Assembly (NCBI GenBank): GCA_031550325.1
Contig: JAVBOR010000066.1
Span: 1 to 18,763 of the forward strand
Source: JAVBTT01 sp031550325
Lineage (GTDB): Bacteria > Bacillota > Clostridia > Oscillospirales > UBA929
Reading direction: 5' to 3'
DNA: 18,763 nucleotides
Below, piece after piece: positions 12,704 to 18,763 of this stretch. Positions within the stretch are counted from its first letter, which is position 1. Each line of letters starts with the position of its first letter. Position numbers and translations under genes: made by a program. The notes beneath the pieces are model-generated. The model did no database searches. It was not told the DNA's origin and was given only the letters and a program-made list of their open reading frames with translations.

Positions 12704-13726
12704 CTATAAAATCGCCATGGCGTCTCCGAAACTAAAAAATCGGTAGCCGTCCCGCACGGCCTCTTCGTAGGCGCGGAGCACATGCTCCCGCCCGGCAAAC
12801 GCCGAAACGAGCATCAGCAGCGTACTCTCGGGCAGGTGGAAGTTGGTAATCAGCCCGTCAATCGCGCGGAACGTAAAGCCGGGGGAAATAAAGATGTCCG
12901 TCCAGCCGCTCCCCGCCTGCACATCGCCCTGATCGTCGACACGCGACTCAAGCGTGCGGCATACCGTGGTGCCCACGGCGATGACGCGCCCGCCGCGGCG
13001 CTTGGTCTCTCTGACCGCCTGCGCCGTGTCCTCGGGGAGCATGCACAGCTCGCTGTGCATGTGGTGTTCCTCAATGCGTTCGGCCTGCACGGGCCGGAAG
13101 GTTCCCAGTCCGATGTGCAGCGTGAGCTCGCGCACAAGCACACCCCCGGCGGAAAGCTCTTCCAAAAGCTCTTTGGTAAAGTGAAGCCCCGCGGTCGGCG
13201 CCGCCGCCGAACCGGGGCTTTTGGCGTATATGGTCTGATAGCGCGCGTCGTCGTCAAGTCGCTCCGAGATATAGGGTGGCAGCGGAGCCCGGCCGAGCCG
13301 CTCCAAAACCTCCAAAAAGACGCCCTCATATTCAAAGTGTATATCGCGCAGCCCGTCCGGCTTGACAGCCGTCACGCTGCCTCGCAGCAAGCCGTCGCCA
13401 AAGTCAAGCGCACAGCCCGCTCCGATGCGCTTTCCGGGCTTGGCCAGGCACTCCCAGACGTCTTCGCCCAGGTCGCGCAGCAAAAGCAGCTCGGCCTGTC
13501 CCCCGCTCCCCCGCCGGCCGATCAGCCGCGCGGGCAGCACTCTGGTGTTGTTGAGCACAAGACAGTCGCCCGGCCTGAGCAGCCCGGGCAGCTGAAAAAA
13601 GCTGAGCTGCTGGGTTAACCCGGTTCTGCGGTCGAGCCGCATCAGTCTGGAGTGATCACGCCGCTCAGCCGGCGACTGGGCAATGCACCGGCGCGGAAGG
13701 TCATACCAAAAATCGCTTGTCTTCAT
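12704..13726 (-). CDS. queA: S-adenosylmethionine:tRNA ribosyltransferase-isomerase
   Basis: 340 residues, usual length. It transfers and isomerises the ribosyl group of SAM onto preQ1-tRNA to give epoxyqueuosine. Family blocks in order: MKTSDFWYDLPRRCIAQSPA at the start, LVLNNTRVLPARLIG (~55-69), APTAGLHFT, HIGLGTFRPV, HHMHSE, GTTVCRTLES and NFHLPESTLLMLVSAF near the C-terminus. Only seven bases separate it from the SpoIID/LytB-type gene upstream, so the two are very likely co-transcribed and followed by tgt. Confidence 0.97.
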   Translation of the reverse strand: MKTSDFWYDLPRRCIAQSPAERRDHSRLMRLDRRTGLTQQLSFFQLPGLLRPGDCLVLNNTRVLPARLIGRRGSGGQAELLLLRDLGEDVWECLAKPGKRIGAGCALDFGDGLLRGSVTAVKPDGLRDIHFEYEGVFLEVLERLGRAPLPPYISERLDDDARYQTIYAKSPGSAAAPTAGLHFTKELLEELSAGGVLVRELTLHIGLGTFRPVQAERIEEHHMHSELCMLPEDTAQAVRETKRRGGRVIAVGTTVCRTLESRVDDQGDVQAGSGWTDIFISPGFTFRAIDGLITNFHLPESTLLMLVSAFAGREHVLRAYEEAVRDGYRFFSFGDAMAIL

Positions 13727-13733
13727 CGTACTC

Positions 13734-15362
13734 TTACGTTCCTGACGTCAGTTCAATATTTTGAAAATAGAACTTCACAATCTGATCATAGGTAAAGCCC
13801 AGCTCCGCCATACTGCGGGCGCCCCACTGGCTCATGCCCACATTATGCCCGCGCCCGCGCCCGCTTACCACATAGACGCCGTTGCGGGGCGCTGCCGTTG
13901 TCGGCAGGGAACTGACGCCAGAGGCCGAGATCACGCGAATGGCATCGGACGCCGGCAAGAGTGAAAGCGCGCCGTCCGCGCCGATGGCGTACATGGAAGA
14001 AGTCGCGCTGACTGCTGCGCGCTCGTTGTTTCCGCCAGCGACCGTCATCTGCGCTGCGCCGGCGTTGATGGTGTAGCGCTGGCTGTGGATGGCGATGCCA
14101 AGCTTTGTACTGCTGAAGAATGTTCTGGCGGCCTCTTTGGAAAAGGAGAATTTCTTGCCCGAGGAGTCCTCCAGCACAACCGTGTACACATTGCCGGTTG
14201 GTGTGAACTTGGAGATATAGAAGTCCGTGACGCCCGAGGTTGTGTATCCCTTGTCGCGAAGGAGCTGCGTGAGTTGGTCGTTTGTGTATGTATACTGCCA
14301 CACGCCGCTGCTGACGCCGGAGAGGTCCTCATAGTTATCATAAACCCCTTTTAAATAGGGCACCGCGCTGACCCAAACGTTGTTGCTGTCCTCGGTCGCG
14401 CCGCCGTCACAGGAGTGATAGACAGTGCTGCAAATCTTGCCGCCATAGGTCAGATACACGCCCTCCAGCTCGTCCACGGCGAGGTTGGTGGTGTCGTTTG
14501 CGCTGTTGGCGCCCCGGTAGACCTGACAGTGGGTCTCGGTGCACAGGTCGAACCCGGCTGAAGAGTGCCGGGAGAGGTTTGACATCGTGTAGGACTTGGC
14601 GCACAGCGCCTGCGCCTTGAGCGCCTGCAGAGGCCAGGACGGGCTCATTTCGTAGGGGATGACGCCCTTGATGTAGTCCTGCAGCGAAACATAGCTGATC
14701 ACGGTCAGGTTGTTGCCGTCCGCCCGGTGATAGAGAAAGACGCCCGGATAGCGGTAGCCCTTAAACCAGGTCAGCGGCCTGTCCTGCCCGGTGATATCGG
14801 GCGAGATGGCCAGCGGGGTACTTTTGCCCATGTCAAACTGAAAGATGATCCGGTTGGTGCCGGTCAGCACGACCGAAATGGCGTACTTGCTGCCCGTAAC
14901 GTACTTCCCCTCGGAAGACGCGTAGGAACCCGCCCGAACGCCCCAGCTACCGTTTTCATAGTACACAAACGCGTCGTCCCCCGCCGCGCCCGCTTGAGCC
15001 ACGGCGCTCTCGTAACTATCCAGGTTCTTGGCGATCTCCCGGTGATAGCAGCCGACCAGCGCCGCCCCGGCAGCCGACTCGTCCTGATAGGTACCGCCAG
15101 CCAGATAGACGTTGCGGTTTTTGACCATTGTGATCTTGGTCTCTCCGGTCAGGGCGACTTGGACAAACTGCCCGGAGGCGCCTAAAAACCCGAACCGGTA
15201 TCCGCTTCCCTGCGCGTTTTGCAGGTTGGCCGCAATCAGCGCGCCGGTGCCGGAATAGAGCCCGATTTTGACGTTGGGGTTGGCGTCCACCGCCAGAGCC
15301 GGCGGAACCGTGGCGCAGGTCAGCGCCAGAATGATCGCCGTAAGTACTGCCAGTTTTTTCAT
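13734..15362 (-). CDS. SpoIID/LytB domain protein
   Basis: 542 residues from the ATG at 15362, supported by AAAGGAG six bases upstream. A signal peptide (MKKLAVLTAIILALTC..PALA, cleavage near residue 24) predicts export. An N-terminal region of ~30-190 of unclear fold is followed by the SpoIID domain (~200-520). Notable residues: the catalytic-type Glu238 in GVIPYEMSPSWP, QALKAQAL, the CTETHC segment (274-279) resembling the zinc-binding part of SpoIID, SCDGGATEDS, and GRGRGHNVGMSQWGA near the C-terminus. SpoIID is a lytic transglycosylase acting on denuded glycan during engulfment. With a different length and an operon with queA, it may be a paralogue rather than SpoIID itself. Confidence 0.88.
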   Translation of the reverse strand: MKKLAVLTAIILALTCATVPPALAVDANPNVKIGLYSGTGALIAANLQNAQGSGYRFGFLGASGQFVQVALTGETKITMVKNRNVYLAGGTYQDESAAGAALVGCYHREIAKNLDSYESAVAQAGAAGDDAFVYYENGSWGVRAGSYASSEGKYVTGSKYAISVVLTGTNRIIFQFDMGKSTPLAISPDITGQDRPLTWFKGYRYPGVFLYHRADGNNLTVISYVSLQDYIKGVIPYEMSPSWPLQALKAQALCAKSYTMSNLSRHSSAGFDLCTETHCQVYRGANSANDTTNLAVDELEGVYLTYGGKICSTVYHSCDGGATEDSNNVWVSAVPYLKGVYDNYEDLSGVSSGVWQYTYTNDQLTQLLRDKGYTTSGVTDFYISKFTPTGNVYTVVLEDSSGKKFSFSKEAARTFFSSTKLGIAIHSQRYTINAGAAQMTVAGGNNERAAVSATSSMYAIGADGALSLLPASDAIRVISASGVSSLPTTAAPRNGVYVVSGRGRGHNVGMSQWGARSMAELGFTYDQIVKFYFQNIELTSGT

Positions 15363-15419
15363 GCTGAACTCCTTTATGCCTATCAATCAAACTCGACTCT
15401 GCAAAAAAAACAAGGGCAA

Positions 15420-15448
15420 TTGACAGCAAAGCGCTCATATGATATACT
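15420..15448 (+). promoter_or_regulatory. Strong sigma-A promoter of the asd-dapA-dapB operon
   Basis: TTGACA (15420-15425), a 17-bp spacer and TATACT (15443-15448). The expected transcription start, about 15455, is just ahead of the lysine riboswitch. The divergent SpoIID/LytB-type gene starts 58 nt to the left. Confidence 0.85.
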
Positions 15449-15463
15449 GTGTCAAAAATATTG

Positions 15464-15636
15464 CACAACGATAGAGGCGCGGACTTCATCAGTAGCGCGG
15501 GGAGGATACGGTAATCCGTTGATCCGCTGCGAAAGGGGCGTCCGCCGAAGGGAAAGCGTGACCGTGACGCTTTCAGCCTGGATGTTCGGTCAACAACCGG
15601 ATGTCTGTCGTCCCTGAGGATGAAGAGCTATCTGTG
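15464..15636 (+). promoter_or_regulatory. Lysine riboswitch aptamer (L box)
   Basis: The sequence follows the L-box layout closely. The P1 5' strand GATAG (15470-15474) pairs with CTATC (15628-15632), and CACA/TGTG extend it. Conserved core elements appear in order: AGAGGCGCG (15473-15481), ACTTCA, AGTA (15491-15494), GAAAGGGGCGTC, GCCGAAG (15544-15550), and GAGCTATCTG at the 3' end. Five helices radiate from the junction, as in Bacillus subtilis lysC. It binds lysine and controls transcription of the lysine/DAP genes just downstream. The match in both core sequence and gene context makes this secure. Confidence 0.95.
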
Positions 15637-15689
15637 TTTTGTATCTGGCGGAGTGTTGACATAACGCCCTACTCCGACATTATAGTACA

Positions 15690-15727
15690 AAACCAGCCGG
15701 TTTTTCAACCGGCTTTTTGTTTTTTTC
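15690..15727 (+). terminator. Attenuator terminator of the lysine riboswitch
   Basis: AGCCGGTT (15695-15702) pairs with AACCGGCT (15707-15714) around TTTC; a CAAAA/TTTTG extension across a CC bulge lengthens the stem. A long T tract follows. It lies ~55 nt past the aptamer and ~35 nt before the asd start, as expected for lysine-dependent premature termination. The segment between, with CGGAGT and ACTCCG arms, is a candidate for part of the alternative antiterminator fold. Confidence 0.9.
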
Positions 15728-15762
15728 AAAATTCGACAAATTTGTGAAAAGAGGTCCTCTGC

Positions 15763-16842
15763 ATGAAACAGTATAAAGTGGGAATTTTGGGCGCGACGGG
15801 CATGGTTGGCCAGCGGTTTGTCTCCCTGCTCGCCGAGCATCCGTGGTTTTCCGTCGTCCGTGTCGCCGCCAGCGCGCGCTCAGCCGGCAAGACGTATGAG
15901 CAGGCTGTCGAGGGCCGCTGGGCCATGCCGTCTCCCATTCCCCTGTCGGTGCGTTCGCTGGTCATTCAGGACGTCACGGCCGATATGCGCGAGATTGCCG
16001 AACATGTTGACTTCTGCTTTTCGGCTGTCGATATGAGCAAGGACGAGATCCGCCATGTCGAGGAGAGCTACGCCAGGCTGGAGTGTCCGGTCATCTCCAA
16101 CAACTCGGCGCATCGCACGACGCCCGATGTGCCGATGGTGATTCCCGAAATCAACGCCGAGCACTGCACGGTCATCGACCACTTCCGAAAGCGTCTGGGC
16201 CTGAGCCGCGGGCTGATTGCGGTCAAGTCCAACTGTTCGCTGCAGAGCTACCTGCCGACGCTGCATCCCCTGCTCGACCTCGGCCTGGAAAAGGCCCTCG
16301 TGTGCACCTATCAGGCCATCTCCGGCGCCGGCAAGACCTTTGACACCTGGCCGGAGATGCGGGACAACATCATTCCGCTGATTGGCGGCGAGGAGGACAA
16401 ATCGGAGCGCGAGCCCATGAAGATCTGGGGCAGGGTGCAAAACGGCGTCATTGTCAACGCCGAGGGCCCGGCCATCACGTCTCAGTGCATCCGCGTGCCC
16501 GTTACAGACGGCCATCTGGCCGCCGTGTTCGCCTCGTTTGACCGAAAACCCGAACTGAAAGACATTTTGGACCGCTGGAGCGCCTTTGAGGGGCTCCCCC
16601 AAAAGCTCGCGCTTCCTTCGGCGCCCAAACAGTTTATCCATGTGTTTACCGAGGAAAACAGGCCGCAAACCGCGCTTGACCGCAATCTGGAAAACGGCAT
16701 GGCTATTTCAGCCGGCCGGCTGCGCTACGACAGCCAGTACGACATCAAATTTGTCAGCCTGTCGCACAATACGATTCGCGGCGCTGCCGGCGGCGGCATT
16801 TTGCTCGCCGAGCTGCTCTGCGCGCAGGGTTACATTCAATAA
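15763..16842 (+). CDS. asd: Aspartate-semialdehyde dehydrogenase
   Basis: 359 residues. It reduces L-aspartyl-4-phosphate to aspartate semialdehyde with NADPH, the first enzyme here of the lysine/DAP branch. The N-terminal NADP motif GATGMVGQRF (10-19), SNNSAHR (112-118), catalytic Cys158 (VKSNCSLQSYLP) and the base His251 (RVPVTDGHLAAVF) are visible. The length and motifs match the archaeal/fungal-like Asd class (TIGR00978) rather than the classical E. coli type. AAGAGGT lies upstream of the ATG. It is first in the riboswitch-controlled operon. Confidence 0.95.
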   Translation: MKQYKVGILGATGMVGQRFVSLLAEHPWFSVVRVAASARSAGKTYEQAVEGRWAMPSPIPLSVRSLVIQDVTADMREIAEHVDFCFSAVDMSKDEIRHVEESYARLECPVISNNSAHRTTPDVPMVIPEINAEHCTVIDHFRKRLGLSRGLIAVKSNCSLQSYLPTLHPLLDLGLEKALVCTYQAISGAGKTFDTWPEMRDNIIPLIGGEEDKSEREPMKIWGRVQNGVIVNAEGPAITSQCIRVPVTDGHLAAVFASFDRKPELKDILDRWSAFEGLPQKLALPSAPKQFIHVFTEENRPQTALDRNLENGMAISAGRLRYDSQYDIKFVSLSHNTIRGAAGGGILLAELLCAQGYIQ

Positions 16843-16860
16843 GGGAAGGAGCACAGCATC

Positions 16861-17754
16861 ATGAAAAAACCTGTGTTTACCGGTTCCGCCGTCGCCCTTG
16901 TCACCCCGTTTAAAGATGATTTCGTCGACTTTGACAAGCTTGGCCAGCTCATTGAGTTTCAGATTGAAAACGGAACGTCTGCCCTGGTCATCTGCGGAAC
17001 GACAGGTGAGGCCTCCACGCAGAGCATCCCCGAACACCTGGCCACGATCGAGTACGCCGTCAAGCGCACGGCGGGACGCATTCCGGTGATTGCCGGCACG
17101 GGCTCAAACGACACGGCACACGCGGTGATGATGAGCCAAAACGCTGAAAAATCCGGAGCCGACGCGCTCCTGCTGGTCACGCCGTACTACAACAAGACCA
17201 CCCAGCACGGCCTGGTCAAGCACTTCCAGTACGTTGCCGACCGCGTGAACATCCCGATGATCCTCTATAACGTCCCCTCCCGGACGGGTTTGGCCTTCAC
17301 GGCCAATACGTATAAAGAGCTGTCGGCGCACCCGAACATAGTCGGCGTCAAGGAAGCCTCGGGCAACATCACGCTTGTCTGTGAAACGCGCGCCAACTGC
17401 CCGGAGGACTTTTTTATCTGGTCGGGAAATGATGATCAGGTCGTTCCGCTGATGAGCCTGGGCGCGCTCGGAGTGATTTCGGTCGCTGCCAACATCATTC
17501 CGCGTCAAATGGCGGACATGACTCAGTTTTATTTAAAAGGCGATGTCAAAGCCGCCGCCGAGCTGCAAATTCACTATTTTAATCTCATCAACAGCCTGTT
17601 CGTCGAGGTCAATCCCGTGCCTGTCAAGACGGCTATGAACCTGCTCGGCTGGAACGTCGGCTCGCTTCGCATGCCGCTGGCCGACATGCTGCCCGCCAAT
17701 CTTGAAAAGCTCAAGTCGGCGCTTGCCGAAGCCGGACTGAAGCCAAACAGCTGA
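16861..17754 (+). CDS. dapA: 4-hydroxy-tetrahydrodipicolinate synthase
   Basis: 297 residues, full length. It condenses pyruvate with aspartate semialdehyde, the product of the preceding gene. The active-site set matches E. coli DapA with a constant offset of three: Thr47, Thr48, Tyr110, Tyr136, Arg141 and the Schiff-base Lys164 (GVKEASGNI). GGAAGGAG lies about nine bases upstream of the ATG, and only 18 bases separate it from asd, so the two are co-transcribed. Confidence 0.97.
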   Translation: MKKPVFTGSAVALVTPFKDDFVDFDKLGQLIEFQIENGTSALVICGTTGEASTQSIPEHLATIEYAVKRTAGRIPVIAGTGSNDTAHAVMMSQNAEKSGADALLLVTPYYNKTTQHGLVKHFQYVADRVNIPMILYNVPSRTGLAFTANTYKELSAHPNIVGVKEASGNITLVCETRANCPEDFFIWSGNDDQVVPLMSLGALGVISVAANIIPRQMADMTQFYLKGDVKAAAELQIHYFNLINSLFVEVNPVPVKTAMNLLGWNVGSLRMPLADMLPANLEKLKSALAEAGLKPNS

Positions 17755-17820
17755 CGGGGCCGCTCAAGCGCCCTTATCCCGCGCGGCAAGTGGCGCACAT
17801 AAAGATTTGGGGGCATTGGT

Positions 17821-18582
17821 ATGCGAAAGATACTGCTCAGGGGCTGCAACGGAAAAATGGGCAGAAACATCTCCGAGCTTTGCTCGGCTTATCCCGACGT
17901 TATGATTGTCGCCGGAGTGGACACAAATACCGTCAAGCTCGATCAGTATCCGGTCTACGCCGACTTGATGGAGTACGCCGGGCCAGCCGATGTCGTGGTG
18001 GACTTTTCCTCTCCCCACAATGTCGCCGGACTGTTGAACTACTGTGTGCGCCGGTCGCTGCCTATTGTGCTGGCCACAACGGGCTACAGCGCCGAGCAGC
18101 AACTTGAAATTGAAGCGGCGGCGCAGAGAGTCCCGCTGTTTCAGTCCGCCAACATGTCGTTGGGCGTTTCTCTTCTGGTCGATCTCGTGCGGCGCGCCGC
18201 CGAGGTCTTGGGCGAGGGCTACGATATTGAGATCATCGAGCGCCATCACAACCAGAAGGTTGACGCCCCGAGCGGAACGGCGATGATGCTGTACAAAACG
18301 CTGGAGGGCCAGCTCCCCTATTCGCCCGAGCCTGTTTACGACCGCCACGAGGTGCGGCGCAAACGCGGCGCGCATGAAATCGGCATCCACGCCGTGCGCG
18401 GCGGCACGATTGTCGGCGAGCATGACGTCCTGTTTGCCGGGCCGGGGGAAGTGATCACCTTGTCACACTCAGCTGTATCGCGTGAGGTGTTCGCCGCCGG
18501 CGCGCTGCGCGCCGCCCTTTTTATGGCCAGGCAGAGTAAGTCCGGGCTGTACGCCATGCGCGACTTGCTGCAAAATCCGTAA
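17821..18582 (+). CDS. dapB: 4-hydroxy-tetrahydrodipicolinate reductase
   Basis: 253 residues, somewhat shorter than the E. coli enzyme (273), as in many Firmicutes. It reduces the DapA product with NAD(P)H to tetrahydrodipicolinate. Visible: the nucleotide-binding loop GCNGKMGRN (8-16), ATTGYS (85-90), and the substrate/catalytic block ERHHNQKVDAPSGTA with His142, His143 and Lys146. It follows dapA by 66 nt; that gap contains a short GC-rich hairpin and a G-rich stretch before the ATG rather than a clear consensus ribosome binding site. Confidence 0.96.
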   Translation: MRKILLRGCNGKMGRNISELCSAYPDVMIVAGVDTNTVKLDQYPVYADLMEYAGPADVVVDFSSPHNVAGLLNYCVRRSLPIVLATTGYSAEQQLEIEAAAQRVPLFQSANMSLGVSLLVDLVRRAAEVLGEGYDIEIIERHHNQKVDAPSGTAMMLYKTLEGQLPYSPEPVYDRHEVRRKRGAHEIGIHAVRGGTIVGEHDVLFAGPGEVITLSHSAVSREVFAAGALRAALFMARQSKSGLYAMRDLLQNP

Positions 18583-18599
18583 ATCAATCTGCTCTAAAT

Positions 18600-18622
18600 A
18601 GGGGCGATCAATGACCGCCCCT
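18600..18622 (+). terminator. GC-rich hairpin after dapB, weak terminator candidate
   Basis: AGGGGCG (18600-18606) pairs with CGCCCCT (18616-18622) around a 9-nt loop, 18 nt past the dapB stop codon. No T tract follows, so it may stabilise the 3' end rather than terminate. It is the first of four hairpins in 18600-18727. Confidence 0.45.
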
Positions 18623-18627
18623 GAGAC

Positions 18628-18654
18628 TGTAGACAAACCTTCGATTTGTCTACA
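18628..18654. repeat. Perfect 10-bp inverted repeat with 7-nt loop
   Basis: TGTAGACAAA (18628-18637) pairs with TTTGTCTACA (18645-18654) around CCTTCGA. It directly precedes the 37-nt repeat copy, as the hairpin at 215-239 does at the other end of the window, and shares the GACAAA/TTTGTC arms with it. Confidence 0.65.
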
Positions 18655-18690
18655 AACGGGAGCAGGAACGCGTCTTTGTGAAGACGCGCA
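18654..18690 (+). repeat. 37-nt 3'-end repeat containing a 20-nt palindrome, copy 2
   Basis: This is the plus-strand counterpart of the element at 177-213: AAACGG, five variable bases, GGA, one variable base, then CGCGTCTTTGTGAAGACGCG and CA. 31 of 37 positions agree, including the exact last 22. It lies 71 nt past the dapB stop codon, in the sense direction of dapB. Confidence 0.7.
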
Positions 18691-18694
18691 TTGG

Positions 18695-18727
18695 GTGACT
18701 TTCCCGGAGTGAATCCGTGAAAGTCAC
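18695..18727. repeat. Compound hairpin at the right end of the window
   Basis: GTGACTTTC (18695-18703) pairs with GAAAGTCAC (18719-18727); inside, CGGA and TCCG form a second short stem around GTGAA. It follows the 37-nt repeat at about the same distance as the terminator hairpin does in the left copy. TTGTTT follows, so it may be a weak terminator. The remaining bases to 18763 show no recognisable feature. Confidence 0.5.
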
Positions 18728-18763
18728 TTGTTTCCATGCTTTGCGCTCAACCAGTCCAGCAAG

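Noticed and set aside
12782..13618. Plus-strand open reading frame (278 codons) opposite queA
   Set aside because: Antisense shadow of a well-conserved gene; composition is typical of a complementary frame and no family is recognisable.
15880..16668. Minus-strand open reading frame (262 codons) opposite asd
   Set aside because: Antisense shadow of asd with no domain and no ribosome binding site.
17764..18423. Minus-strand open reading frame (219 codons) opposite dapB
   Set aside because: Antisense shadow of dapB, whose active-site motifs are intact on the plus strand.

Overview
This window looks like chromosomal core from an anaerobic, endospore-forming member of the Clostridia, probably an Oscillospirales/Ruminococcaceae-type lineage with moderately high GC. 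The reasons are a SCIFF ranthipeptide precursor with its radical-SAM maturase beside yajC and a TIGR04086 membrane gene, sporulation-type genes (spoIIM, cwlD, a SpoIID/LytB protein), an IreB-family gene, and an aldo/keto reductase carrying two ferredoxin-type Fe-S motifs. I see no phage, plasmid, insertion-sequence transposase, CRISPR array, tRNA or rRNA. The organism assignment is an inference.

Layout. 1-258 has no gene and is a run of hairpins, including an intrinsic terminator on each strand. 259-3078 (minus) holds a small conserved hypothetical gene, the Fe-S aldo/keto reductase, ireB and alanine dehydrogenase. 3462-5557 (plus) holds cwlD and radA, overlapping by one base. A 52-residue Cys-rich gene (minus) overlaps the radA 3' end. 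5969-6967 (plus) and 7112-7990 (minus) are two convergent Xer-type tyrosine recombinases around a shared hairpin; the second follows spoIIM. 9005-15362 (minus) is a conserved clostridial block read as SpoIID/LytB protein, queA, tgt, yajC, TIGR04086 membrane protein, scfA, scfB. 15420-18582 (plus) is a lysine-biosynthesis operon: promoter, lysine riboswitch with intrinsic terminator, asd, dapA, dapB. 18583-18763 is a second hairpin run sharing a nearly exact 37-nt element with the left end.

How the genes work together. asd-dapA-dapB convert aspartyl phosphate towards tetrahydrodipicolinate for lysine and meso-DAP, under lysine-sensing transcription attenuation. queA and tgt make queuosine in tRNA. 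scfA/scfB make a thioether-crosslinked peptide, next to the Sec accessory gene yajC. cwlD, spoIIM and the SpoIID-like protein act in spore envelope remodelling.

The points most worth a second look are: (i) the modular 3'-end hairpin repeat at both ends of the window; (ii) a XerD-like recombinase in which the usual GKGxKxR lysine motif is absent; (iii) a hairpin that can mask the spoIIM ribosome binding site, with a sigma-E-like -10 in its loop; (iv) tandem sequences resembling the XerD arm of dif near xerD. I found no clearly new multi-gene system.
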